Origin: Bimuria novae-zelandiae CBS 107.79
Taxonomy: Eukaryota; Ascomycota; Dothideomycetes; Pleosporales; Didymosphaeriaceae
Reading direction: 5' to 3'
Assembly (NCBI GenBank): GCA_010015655.1
Contig: ML976712.1
Span: 21,598-85,597 of the forward strand
Length of the DNA: 64,000 bases
Every line of letters begins with the position of its first letter. Position 1 is the first letter of the stretch. The notes beneath the pieces were generated by a model. That model was not told the DNA's origin and made no database searches. It saw only the letters and a program-made list of their open reading frames with translations. The translations under genes and the position numbers were made by a program. Positions 11,046 to 22,559 of this stretch are shown here, in pieces.

Positions 11046-13751
11046 ATGGCAGCCCCGCCGATCAAGGACCCTAAGCTCGGTGTTCCCAAGACAGATAAGC
11101 CAGAGCTCCAGGCTGGAGGTGGAACAGCATCCGCAGCCCAGAAGGCCAGGACCGTGGACGAGCTAAACGATACCTTGACGAAATACCTAAAGACACTGTA
11201 CAAAGAGGTGGAGACCAAGTACAAGCTCGAGACCAGGGAGGGACTCGCTCAGTGGTTCGCCGACGAGCAGCAGGCTCCGGCGTCGGACGCTGAAAAGCTC
11301 AAAGATGGCTCCTTCTCGCAGTTCGCCACCTACTTCACGAGCGGTGCAGGAGCCGTCATGAAGCCCGCGGAGCCTGTGGACGAGTCATGGCCGATATCGA
11401 ACTACTACATCTCCTCGAGCCACAACACATACTTGACGGGAAATCAGCTAGCGAGCGCTGCCAGTGTTGATGCATACAAGAATGTAAGCATCAGCTTTTT
11501 CATCCAGCGTCATATTGCTCACGCCATTAGGTTCTTCTCAGAGGCTGCCGTTGCGTCGAGGTCGATGTATGGGATGGAGAACCGCCGTCGAGCTCTAGCT
11601 CCGAGAACGAGGCAGAAGAAACAGCTACAAGTAGCGTGAAGGATAAATCAAAGAAGGAGAAGAAGAGCTTGCGCAAGCGGCTTGAGTTGCGATTTGGACG
11701 CAAATCGTCACCGCCTCCCGGAGAGAAGAAGGAAGTTTCTCCTCTGCCGCAGCCAGCGGGCGAACAACGAATTGCCCCATGGCGGTCGAATAGCTCTACT
11801 CGGGCTGAACCGAGGGTCCTACACGGTACGTCCTCCCAGACACCACCGCTCGCCCTACACATCTAGTGGTGTGCATTGCCAACTTTCTGACAGATTTTAG
11901 GCTATACTTTAACCAAGGAAATGACCTTCAGAGATGTCTGCGCTACCATCCGCGACTACGCCTTCGTTGCTTCGAACCTTCCCCTCATTGTCAGTTTGGA
12001 AGTGCACACAAGCCCCGAGCAGCAAGAGATCATGGTGGAGCTCATGACAGAATACTGGAAAGGGATGCTAGTAGACCTGCCGCTTGATCCCGCACAGACC
12101 TCGGAAGATATCAAGTTACCGACCCTAAAAGAGCTTAAGAACAAGATCCTGGTGAAGGTTAAGCGCGTGAGCCACAAACCGGCCGATCCAGTCGCGAAGC
12201 CCACCACTTTACAAGCACCTGTTACTTTGAGTCCTACTCAGACCAACCAGTCGGCACAGTCCGATGTTACTTCAGACTCTTCCGACACTGCCGCGGAGAA
12301 GCCGCCGGCGCCAAAACCCAAGGTTATCGAAGCGCTGTCTAAGTTAGGTGTCTACTTTGGAGGATACCACTACAAAGGACTGAACGTCCCTGGTATGTGC
12401 TGATATTACCCAATTCGCGCAGCGACCTGGCGAAATCCGTTCTTCAGTACACTGACAATCCCACAGAGGCGAACATCCCAACACACGTATTCTCACTCTC
12501 TGAGAAGACGCTCATGGAAGTTCACGAAACAAATCCGGCCGAACTCTTTAAGCACAACAAAAACTTCTTCATGCGCGCATATCCAAAAGGTCTCCGTGTC
12601 ACGTCGTCCAACCTCAACCCGGCTATCTTCTGGCGCCAAGGTGTACAAATAGTAGCTCTCAACTGGCAACGCTGGGACGGCGGCATGATGCAGAACGAGG
12701 CTATGTTCGCGGGCACCAGCGGATGGGTGTTGAAGCCTGAGGGATATCGAAACACGAGCCAGGGCACCACACCCAAGGACGCTGTCCCTCACCACAATTT
12801 GGATCTCAGCATTGAATTCCTCGCGGGCCAAAACATTCCGCTACCGCCAGAGGAGGACGACCCGATGGACTTCAAGCCCTTTGTCAAAGTGGAGTTGCAC
12901 GTGGAGAAGTTCCAAGAAGGCGAAGGCGGTGCCATTCCTGGCGGCGGCGCGAGCAACAAAGGCGACTTCAAAAAGAAGACCAGAACCCAACGGACCACCA
13001 ATCCGGATTTCGGCCGCGAGATAGTCGAGTTCAAAGGCGTCACACGAGTGACAGAGGAATTGACATTCGTCAGGTAAGTTGCTCTGTCTTTCATTTTCGC
13101 TTTCACGTGTTACCGAAAATCACCGCTGCTGCTGCTGCTGCCAGCAAGTCACACATGGCGAGTGTGCCATATCATGCGATATGTCCCGTTGCGCTGGTCT
13201 CAGGTCTGCATGCCACGTCGAGTGAGGCAACGAATTACTGCGCTGGCGACAGCGACATTAGCCTCGCAGACTCGCGTGCATCAAAGCGCGGTCGCTTTAC
13301 CGACACGCCGGTTACATGGCGCTGGGATCGGGCATGTTCATGTTAGCGCTGCGAACACTACGCATATCGCCGCTACATCCGTTTCGAAAACACGGCTGCT
13401 CACATCTTCGACTTTTCGTCGAAATCTCATCTTCTGCTCCCTTTGCGGCCCTGACCGCCACCGCGCATCTCCGTTGAGACGTGTACCTGCATTGTCGCGG
13501 GCCGCTTCCCCCTTATCTCTGCTTTTAATCGACCAGGTTCATTGCATATAGTCATGAGCTAATTTGGGGATGTGGATAGATTCAAGATCATGGACGACGA
13601 GCGCATCAGCGATGACCTCGCGGCGTGGGCCTGCTTCCGGCTGGATCGCCTGCAACCCGGGATTCGCATGCTGCACCTCTACGACTCCAACGGCGTGATA
13701 TCTCGCGGCGTGCTGCTGGTCAGGATCAGGAAGACGGTTAGTCCGGCGTGA
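11046..13751 (+). CDS. plc1: Phosphoinositide-specific phospholipase C
   Basis: This enzyme hydrolyses PtdIns(4,5)P2 to IP3 and diacylglycerol at membranes. The model joins 11046-11483, 11531-11825, 11901-12392, 12467-13073 and 13580-13751, giving 667 residues. The X box carries ISSSHNTYLTGNQ with catalytic His at about residue 126. The metal-binding CVEVDVWDGEP follows, and the second catalytic His is in VLHGYTLT at about residue 244. A low-complexity Ser/Thr/Lys linker sits inside X and another lies before the Y box (LGVYFGGYHYKGLN). Y contains LFKHNKNFFMRAYPKGLRVTSSNLNP and QIVALNWQ. A C2 domain closes the protein (DLSIEFLAGQNIP to LLVRIRKTV). The start is an ATG in a strong CACCATGG context; an in-frame TTG lies 18 nt upstream. 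An N-terminal EF-hand is weak. The last intron is 506 nt, far longer than the others, yet the junction (TFVR then FKIMDDERI) is exact. The symbol is given by analogy. Confidence 0.92.
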
Positions 13752-16700
13752 AAAAGAGATTCAAGCTCGCTAGCTTCAATCTGCGCCTCCCGTTCGTAAC
13801 CTTGTAACCTGTAACCATAACCTGTGGAATGGGCATTGCGCGCCGAGCCGGGATCCGGACCTGGGTCCCCGTTTCTCCCGCTTGTTGTTCTAAAATCTCC
13901 TTGGCTTGGGACTGCATTCTCTTCGGGAACATGGGAACGAGTACTGATCTGTGGCTTTTGCAGTTCTTCCCTGTCGGTCTTCGGGTCCATCGCGGGGCGA
14001 GCCTGGGTCATGGTCATGGCCACGGGCTCCACCCGCAGCACAAGCTTCCGGCGCGCCACTAGAGCCGAAGACACTCTAGCAAGCATGGTACGAGCCGGAG
14101 TGGAAGCAGTGGGCATGCGTAGTCTTAGTGCATTTGCTGTTTGGGTTTTGGTTAGGTTGCTTAAAGCGTTGTGCGTTGGTCGATCCACCCTACATACTGC
14201 TGCATTCATAGCGAGCACAAGTTGCATAGATATGATATCCTATTTGCATTTCTCGAATGCTCACAGTGTCGCATGAGTCGCACGCATCTCCGCCCTATTT
14301 TGCGCTTGTTCTGGTGCGTCCTTCTGTTGCTGTAATCGTCACGTTTTTTGATTGCTATGTGGCGCATGCTCTGTTCAAGTCGTGAAAGACAATGAAAGAA
14401 AAGCTTGAACTTCTGGCCCATGATGGCATCGAAATTCGGAATCGAGAAATGACTCAAATCAAACAAGGCATGTGCCTTGGAGCGAGAGCGCTTCTCTGGC
14501 GGTGTTCATGAGAGCAGATGCGATTGATCAGCTTCAGCTGATTGATAGCGGTCTGATGTTTGTTCGGATTGAACCAGCATGCTGGTGAAAATGGTGGGTG
14601 AAACCGGGTTGTAGAAAGCACGGCACTATCGAACTCTGGGTCAGGGAGTACAAGCTGTGAAGACCGGGTGAATGTTAGCCGACGTCTCATTAGGGAATGG
14701 AAGGCCTCGAGCCCGATTGCGACCGCATCGACTATACAATAGATCAGCTCGTCGTGTCATCACCGATTGCATGGTATTCCAAGCGCTGCCCCGTTTGTGC
14801 GAACACAGGCGCACTTCGGAAGACCTGGATCTGTACCACCTGAACGCAATCTAATGGAGATTATCGAGGGTATATTGGAGCTGGATTGTATGGGCATAAG
14901 CGTGGAAATGTAGTGATCGGGATGCCGAGAGGTGATTGGCCAACCGAGCAGGTTCCGCGGATAGTTGTAAACGGGACGTTGCTTGACCTTGCTTCAAAAA
15001 CACTAGAAAATCGCTTCTTCCGCCCACCGGGGTGATGCAGATGAGAAAATTTTGCATCCAAAGAGGGGGTGGATAGGAACTTTTCTTACACCAATTGCCC
15101 GGTATTTAGGTGCTTCCTTGTGCTGTGGTGAATTATGCCGAGCCGTTCTGTAGAACAGAGCCACAAGCCAACACATGACCTCTGAGCTCGCTACAGGGCT
15201 TCTGTGAAGGCGAGGTGTTCAACATCTGCATGCGTTGAGTCCGACTACGGAGGCTTGCTCATCGTAATGTTGACACAACATATGTCGGGATCTCCCCTAG
15301 TGGCATGCGAATCATAGCGATGACAGCTATCCGGCCACGCGACCGGTGTCACAAGCGAGTCATGGCCATGATTAATGGCGTTTCACGGGAGACGGTTCCT
15401 TGACGAATAGAGTCGTGCATGGCGCTACCGTATGTGGTTAGGCGAGTGGCCTCAAAAGCGGTCGGGTGTGGCACCGTTTCGAGCCCCGTTGTACGCATGG
15501 CTTGGCTAGGTTCTGGGAAACTGTATTCGTGCGTGCGACCGTTGACCAGGCTGCTGGATCCGTTCACAAGGGAAAGGGTATGGGTTTGCAAGGCTTGACC
15601 GAAGAGACTTTCGAAAGTTTTAGGGAAGAGAAAACGCACGTTCCATACATGCGACTCAATCTGTATCGCCAATGATCGGAACAGCGGCATTCCTATTGCC
15701 GCATCTACCCATGCAGATTTCCTGTGTGCTTGGTCGAACATGGGAGCGCGAAAACGAGCTTGGCCACACCGTTTGTGGTGCGTACAAGACCCGATGTCGA
15801 GATACTCTCCACCTGGCAGTGTCGACACCGATGGATGCAGCAGATGTTTCGTACCGACGGACGACATGACGGGCGTTGAGTTGCGCATCGGACGGTGTGC
15901 TAGCAACACTGACAGACGCTATGCTCGGCACCCACGAAGCACAATCCAGACGAGGTATTGTATTCAAACCGTAGTGCACTAGCATCTGGCTGATGGAAGC
16001 CTTCATGCAAGATCTCCCGTAGCGACATCGGAAGCTTTGGGACCGAAATTGCAATTTCCGAGCTTGTGTTCACAGCTCTGTAAAGAAAGTAGAATGTGCA
16101 AAATTGAGAACTGCCGTATCATACACACTGTGGAAAATTTTGGTAACGTAACCCGACCGCAAGGAACCTTGGCATCGAAAGCCATGTTGAAGGATGTGGA
16201 TGAGAAAAAGCGAACAAGAGATGCAAAGGATGAAGACGATGAAGGCGTATGATTGGCAACCTTGTTGAGCCTTGAAGGCTCTAAGACGAGTAGAAGCCAT
16301 GTTTCATTGAGTCTCAGAGTCGATAGAAACGCAATTCACTCGATAGTTGCTGTGCTTGTGCCTCTTACATGATCCTAACATGGTGATCGCTGCGGCAAGA
16401 GTTGCTTCAAGGATGCTGTGCAGCCGGGTAAATAGATCTGTAAGAACCTGATGTGGCTTGCTATGTCAGCACCCAGGCGCACACAATGGACTATGCCTGC
16501 ACTGATACCAGTTGAAGTGGCAGCTTGATCTCCTGTCGCACTGAGTAGGATTCACTGGGCGGATAGTCTTGGGCGATGATAGTGTGGCCGAATCCAATCG
16601 CTGCGTGGTGTGACAGGGAGCGTACTTTGATGGGTCACGATTAAAGATCGATATTCTGCCAGATTGACCGAACGTTTTTGTGGGGTATATCAACCTGGTT

Positions 16701-18470
16701 GTTTTGAGTGCAGGGACATACGATCTATAGAACCTGCATGACGAAATATAATCACGACAGCCACCCGACGACGATCGCCATGTGAGCGCATGTACCGGCA
16801 TCTCGATAGAGGGTGCTTGAAATTGTTGGGAACCCGATAACTTGGTTTGGTATGATCTGGTGTATTCGTGATAGGCTTCAACGGCTCGTACCGCATTTGT
16901 ACGACCTCTGACAAAACTTGAGGATGGACTCAAGCGGCGGTTGGCGCCTCCAAACGAGGCAGTACCCGCGGTTCCAAGAAGTACGTCAGAATACCGTCGA
17001 CATAAAATGAGCCAATCGCAGACATCCGACCATTGATCTTTAGGTATAGGGAGCACCAACAGTATCACTAAGTAGACAAACCCAATCAACTAGCGATTAG
17101 TAGGTCTCAAGACGACAGGGCCGGAATGGAGATGATAAGGCGATAAGGAGATAGCCAATGTAGCTCGTCGACGCCGTAAAGTTGACTCTTGATATCCGCC
17201 CTATGAAGGATTGATTGCACTGACTGGGAGTGAGCAGTCCGCCACTGGTGATACGACAACCAAAGACAGAACGTAGCCCTGGAGTGCCCACGAAAGATCA
17301 TGGAGCGGAAACGAGATGCTGTCCAAGTCTGGAAGGCTCCTTGTACACTGTCATATGATTGAAAGACATGCTCTGCCGCGGAAAAACCCGTGCAAAAGTC
17401 CGAGGAAGTACGTTTACGGAATGTCAACCAAGAAGAGTTAAAGTTATGGTGATAGCAGGGTGTCGATGCACGAAAATTTGGAGTCCATGCGGGGTCGCTG
17501 TACCGCAGTCACAGACCGTACAGCAGTGGCGTGTCGCTTGTTGCTAGTGCCTAAGGTGAACCAAAACAACGGCAGAGGAACTGCAGTACTTCCGGAACTG
17601 AATGACATGGGGCAAAGAAACAGGTCAAGAATGAGACACTTCTGTGGTATTTCGAGTTCTTCTCAGGGCCGGAAATAGAGTGTTTAGATGTGTCACAATG
17701 CGTAGCGGTCGGCTTAGCGTCGATCCTTTATATATACAACGGTGAGTACTCTTCGTATTCCATTCAGGCAGTCTGGACAGCTCGACGCATGACATTGTGG
17801 ATCGCACCAATCGGAATCGCGGAATGTCGCATTAGCGGCAAGCAGCAAATGCTACGCACAAGCGGGCATTCGCATTCGCGGGAGCTACGACAGATTCGAA
17901 AGCTCGCCGAGTGAAAGAATCGACTGTACACTCTCGACTGAACAGATGGGTTAGTATCATTCTAAAGACGTTTGCCGATCGAATTAAGGTTTGGCGGGAA
18001 CAGGTTGAACTATGATCTGCCACTATGAAGTAGCGGTTAAAACGTACCCGCTCATCCTCTTCCGTTCTACGTGTGTAGTCGAATTGAAACATCATGCAGC
18101 ATGCAGAGATAGTTCATATGTGGTGGCACATGATTCCCACTGCTTCCTTTGCAATGGCCGGCTTGCTGCATGGCGCACAATCATTATCCTAGGACCAAGA
18201 AGGTTCACGAGCCGTCGGCGACTTGCATAGCGGTGCTGTGCACAGGGGAAACTATGAGTGGAAGCCGTAATTCTGGTCGAGTGCAAAGGAGCACCAAGGG
18301 AAACGGGGCCTCGAAACGCGATCGATCAAAGCCCGCTTTGCGATATAAAATCCGGCTTGTCTCCCATAGACAAGACAAATCGAATAACTTCACTCGTTCA
18401 CATCGTCAGTCCTTAAAGACCTCAATACTCATACCAAATCATCTCGGTTTTCAATTCCACCTCAAGCATC
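13752..18470. other. 4.7 kb without a convincing gene
   Basis: The base composition is ordinary and non-RIP. It contains several 60-200 codon frames on both strands (for example minus-strand frames at 13679-14227, 15349-15909 and 16466-17089), but they overlap one another, mostly start at non-ATG codons and show no domain, signal peptide or splice-consistent extension. A non-coding RNA or fast-evolving gene cannot be excluded. No repeats of note were seen. Confidence 0.45.
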
Positions 18471-18695
18471 ATGTGCCAGCAACTTCCCATCGACAAGATC
18501 GCGGTTCTCTCCATGTACGATATGGATGGCGTCACCACCGTGCCCGTACGTTTCAGTGCGCCTTTATGCTCCTGAAAGATTGCTGACTCTGTTCAGGTCC
18601 CCGGTCGCCGTTGCCCCGCTTGCCTTGAGCGCGGCCAGACTGTGTGGGTGATTCCGGGCAAGTGCTGCCCTACTTGTGGCACTCCTGTCAACTAG
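18471..18695 (+). CDS. 57-residue Cys-rich zinc-ribbon-like protein
   Basis: A small two-exon gene joining 18471-18545 and 18597-18695 (intron 51 nt, GTACGT donor, TTCAG acceptor). The predicted 57-residue product begins MCQQLPIDKIAVLSMYD. It has two paired-cysteine knuckles, CPAC at 31-34 and CCPTC at 48-52, spaced like a small zinc ribbon. The arrangement is C-x2-C, 14 residues, then C-x2-C, and it would suit one tetrahedral Zn site. There is no signal peptide or membrane segment. I do not recognise the family. Support comes from the clean splice, the phase-0 join, a good start context (AGCATCATG) and the Cys pattern arising only across the splice-defined frame. It lies alone downstream of the 4.7 kb empty region. 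Confidence 0.65.
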
Positions 18696-19187
18696 ACAGA
18701 TTGGTTCGGTAGGTTTTTCAGCTGGCAGAGGTTGTTACTTTGAACGCTGTGCTCACGCGGCCTCAGACTTGCAGCTCTCCTTCGGCCTTGCTCGGTGCGC
18801 GACGTTTTTCGACAATTGTAATGGACATTGGGAGTGGGTCCTCAGCGAGAGGGAAGTTCCTTTGCATATTCTCGGAGTAGATGGAGCATTTTCACAGTGG
18901 CTGTTCGTCTTCATGGCTCAGTACTGATACAAGAATCAAAAGTTTGGCTTCGCATTGGTGATAGCTTTTGTTTTGTGACGCTTGTGCTGTGCGTGATGGC
19001 CGGATATCAACCATAGCGAACATCAGCGATGAAGCCTTGAAAAGGCCATCTTTCAATTCGTTAATTGGGACATGCTGAGGTTTCAGCAGGTACGCTGGGT
19101 CAGGTATCCATTGGAGTCACATGCCGCGGCTGAGGATGGTGGCACTGCGCGTCCGGGTGCAGTGGAGAGGTCGCTGTGTCCATGAGG
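18696..19187. other. Intergenic, nothing evident
   Basis: About 490 bases downstream of the Cys-rich gene contain only short shadow frames. No repeat or structured element is evident until the TGACGT cluster that follows. Confidence 0.35.
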
Positions 19188-19219
19188 TGACGTGACGTGA
19201 CGTGGTGATGAGGTGACGT
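19188..19219 (+). promoter_or_regulatory. Cluster of four TGACGT (CRE/ATF-like) hexamers
   Basis: TGACGT occurs at 19188-19193, 19193-19198, 19198-19203 and 19214-19219, about 135-165 bp upstream of the start codon at 19355. TGACGT is the half-consensus core bound by ATF/CREB-family bZIP factors. That this cluster controls the downstream mitochondrial gene is inference from position only. Confidence 0.45.
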
Positions 19220-19354
19220 GGTGATGGGAATAGGAAGTCGCGCCAAGCCCGCTAGCACTAGCTGGGAAGCGGGCATTGGCGACTGCAACTGCGAAGCTCC
19301 ATCATAGCTAGCAAGCTCGGAAGGTCCAGCAACTCCAACCCCACCCGCGACACG

Positions 19355-20112
19355 ATGCAGGCCCTCCGCAGGACAGCAACCACTGCTGCCCGAAAGGGCC
19401 GAACCACCCTCCTGCGCCAGCAGCGCCGATACGCCCACGATGAGCACCACCACGCCCACGCCGAGCCCGTCAACGAGTCCATGGGAGTACGTTCACTCCC
19501 CTCCACACGCCCATTGCTGCCCTCCGACCGCCTAAAGCCCCCTTCCACTGCGATATACGCGCTATGCGGACGTATGCTGACCCAATTGGGCGTGTAGCTA
19601 GGCTTCTGGATCCCCATCGCTGCGGTCCCCCTCGGCGCCGGTCTATACGCCATTTCGCGAACCGACCCCGATGCGCCGCCGCTCCTCACCCGCCTCATTA
19701 ACCGCTACACAGAGGCGACGGAGGTATACGCGGAGAGGAACGCTCTGCACACGAGCATGATTGAGCAGGCGGGCTCAGACCGAGTGCTCTTCATGCAGTC
19801 GACGCCGCAGGAGCACGTGAACATGCGGTTCCCAGAGTATGTGCTCTTTAGTCGCACATGGCCCAGTGCTCTAACTTTCACAGGATCATGAACCAGGGCT
19901 CACCATTCAACGTACCGGCCGGTCACACTAACAACATGGAGAAGGTGATTGCAAAGTTCAAGAAGGAGGCGTACGAGGACAACGAGCGCAAGCTGCAGGC
20001 GCTGCGTGACAACGAGATCAAGTCCGAGCAGCCGTGGGAGCGATTCTCCGACCCCGCTGGCCCTGGACCGTCGAACCGGAGATGGCCGGCCAAGGGCTTG
20101 GGATCCGTCTAG
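19355..20112 (+). CDS. Probable mitochondrial complex I accessory subunit (17.8 kDa type)
   Basis: The three-exon model joins 19355-19486, 19598-19836 and 19884-20112, giving 199 residues. The N-terminus MQALRRTATTAARKGRTTLL is Arg/Ala/Thr-rich without acidic residues, as in a mitochondrial presequence. A His-rich stretch (HDEHHHAHAEPVNES) is followed by one membrane-spanning segment (FWIPIAAVPLGAGLYAI). Next come a conserved-looking AERNALHTSMIEQ helix, then GSPFNVPAGH, then a charged C-terminal helix. This order matches what I recall of the fungal NADH:ubiquinone oxidoreductase 17.8 kDa subunit, a single-pass accessory subunit of the membrane arm. The assignment rests on memory of that family, not on an alignment. 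Introns of 111 and 47 nt have good splice sites and the joins keep the frame. Confidence 0.65.
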
Positions 20113-20364
20113 CTTGTACATATACTGATATGAAATCCCGTTTCCTATGTTATGATCTTGAACCATCTGTGCATAAAAGATTTTGCACCATAGAGCGCTT
20201 CTTCCTCATCAGCAACCAGGCAGTAGCATTGGGTCGGAATTGCCTGATTCCGTCGCGCGGGTCAAGAGTAAGGAACCAAGACATAGCCAGGAACCAATTC
20301 AGAAATTACTATCTAGGCGGAGGATTCCCTCGACGCCCTATCCTTCAATGAACTCCATGCCTTC

Positions 20365-20931
20365 CTACCCACCCATCTGCACACCTCCCTTCCCAACGCC
20401 CTTCTTCCCCAGCCCAAAGGACTCATACTCCGCCTGCCTCTTTGCCTCCTCCGATTCCCGCTTCGCCATCTTCTGAAACTCTTCTTCGCTCGCTGGGAGT
20501 ACCGCGTGGTCTTTATGTGACGAGGACGAGGATATCGAAAGGCGCTTCGCTTTGGATTTCAGCGACGAGAGGGCCGAGTGGAGACTTGATCTGCACGCAG
20601 TCAGTGGTTGTTCCGCGAGGGAGGAAAGAGAGGAAGCGGAGGGTCGGCGTACTTTGACTTCTTCTTCGAGGAAACGGATGGCGCGGAGGTCCTTTCTGAC
20701 GCGGCAGCTTGGTCCTGGGGCTGTGGTTGTAGTACTGCGTCGTTGCTTTCCATTGGCGCTGAAGCTGCACTCGAGTTTCTATAAACACGCACGGATTAGC
20801 ACGGTGGATTGATGGTGAGAGGAAGGTATTACAAACTTTTCCGCCATCTTATCCGCTTCGTAGCCAGAGAGATATCCTTTCTTGTACCCTTGTGGGAGCG
20901 CACTGGGCATCGGTATTCCTGCTGATCTCAT
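20365..20931 (-). CDS. Hypothetical protein, 170 residues
   Basis: A two-exon model on the minus strand (20931-20833 and 20778-20365) with a 54-nt intron (GTAATA donor, TTTATAG acceptor) gives an open product of 170 residues. Exon 1 reads MRSAGIPMPSALPQGYKKGY and onward to the helix-like YEADKMAEKF. Exon 2 is Ser/Thr/Arg-rich in the middle and ends in a charged helix (SEEEFQKMAKRESEEAKRQA) with a Gly/Lys-rich tail. I recognise no catalytic motif, signal peptide or membrane segment, and do not know the family. The gene is tail-to-tail with the complex I subunit gene, 252 bases apart. Confidence 0.55.
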
Positions 20932-22559
20932 CGTGTCTGCTTGATGGTGGAGCTCTTCCTATATGGATATATAGCCTGGCGTCGTCTACCGGTAAAAGTG
21001 TGTACGCGGAAGTGTCGTAGCCTATTTGCTCTTCTTTCCAATGACAATGCAGAAAGTTGGTTTCGGTACAGAATTGCGTAAACTCTGATGCTGCTAGATA
21101 TCTGTAGGTACGTATGCCTGAGGATGTATCTAGAAGTCTTGCGTAAGATGTGCTGATGCGGCCTCAGCAGGCAGCCAACGTCCACGCATCTTATACGTCT
21201 ACGTAAGTGCACACTCCACCATCTCGCATACTAGCTAGCCCTCCTTCTGGATACTGAACATGGGGGTAGGCCGCGGCAAGGCAGCAAGATGATTCATACA
21301 TGCATTGCTCCAGCCTCAATCGGCGTTCTGAGCACACACGCACATTTGTGCTGAGTTGATGCGAGACCCGTCATGACATGCGCTTCGCCCTTTGCCGAGA
21401 TTCGACTTGATCGATGCGAGCATCACGAGGCCTTGTACCAGCAATCCCTTCCTCCCTCCCTCTAAATACGGGATCCTTGGTTCACTCAACAACGATGGTT
21501 ATTCTAAACACGTTAGTCTTCCTCTTCGCGTAGCATCGTACTACGCGTTCTTAGTCGCCAATTCCGCATACAGATATTCGCCGACTCCGAACGCCGTACC
21601 TACACTTCACCACGCCATTCCAACCTTACCAAATCAACAAGACGTATACGTAGGACACTCGTTGCCTCAGTCACACCTACGTACTCCGTATTCCGCGTTT
21701 CCACCCCTACCACCGACCTCTTCACCGCCGCGAATCTAACATGCAGTTCCCTCCCCATCACGCCCTGCTCCATCCCTCAGGCCCGCCCTTAACATCGGTG
21801 AGAGCGACATACTAGTGACTCAACCCCTCATCACAGGGATCGTGCCGTGACGCGGCTTACCTCAACGTTCGCAGCGTCGCTACGGTGCAAGCGGGCCAGC
21901 GGGTAAGCGCAAACGAGCAGCTCGGCAGCGCCTTCCTTCTTGGCCGGGTGGGGAGGAGTCATCGGGTGCGAAACCTCCACCCGCCCTTTTTTAAAGGTGT
22001 GAATTGTGTGTTGCATTCTGATCGCAGGAGTGCGGGAAATTCGTGTCGTGCGAGGTACTCTAGATGTTAGAGTGAGTCATATACGGGTGACGCGAGGGCT
22101 CAGACATGTCCATGTCAAGAGTCTTGCTAGCGGTGTAGTAAAAGCTTGCGTAGCAGTCGCAGGGACGTAATGCATGACTCCGAGACCGGTCGTATGTTTT
22201 CCTAATCGACCAGCAAGCCGTGTGGGGGAATTAAATAGGGTAGTTTACAGCACAGTCTACAACGAACGGTAGAAGTGAAAGTAAAGTACGCACACCGGCA
22301 TAACGATCCACGATGAGTATCTTCATAGCTCCGTGCTCTGTCCCTCCAACGTCTTCGAAAATGCACAAAGGGTCTCTCCCTGTAGAACGCCAGTGCTGGT
22401 ATGTACAGCAAACCTCAAACGCACCACACCCAGCCCGATACAATGCTCAGATAGCGCCTGACCGCCGAAATGCCCGCTCGAAAACAACGCCAGTGGAGAT
22501 ATGGTACACATTCGCTTCTATCCCAAAATCATCATAACGGTCGTAAAGAGTGCGGCCTT
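20932..22559. other. 1.6 kb intergenic stretch
   Basis: No gene supported. A plus-strand frame at 21392-21739 (Pro/Ser/Tyr-rich, non-ATG start) has no splice or domain support. The region is pyrimidine-rich in parts (21430-21760) and may hold long 5' UTRs or promoters. Confidence 0.4.

Noticed and set aside
13162..13551. 129-codon frame inside PLC intron 4
   Set aside because: It lies wholly inside a well-supported intron, lacks any domain and has repetitive Arg/Ser/Thr composition.
15349..15909. 186-codon minus-strand frame
   Set aside because: It starts at a non-ATG codon, has no recognisable domain, and shorter plus-strand frames overlap it. There is no splice-supported extension.
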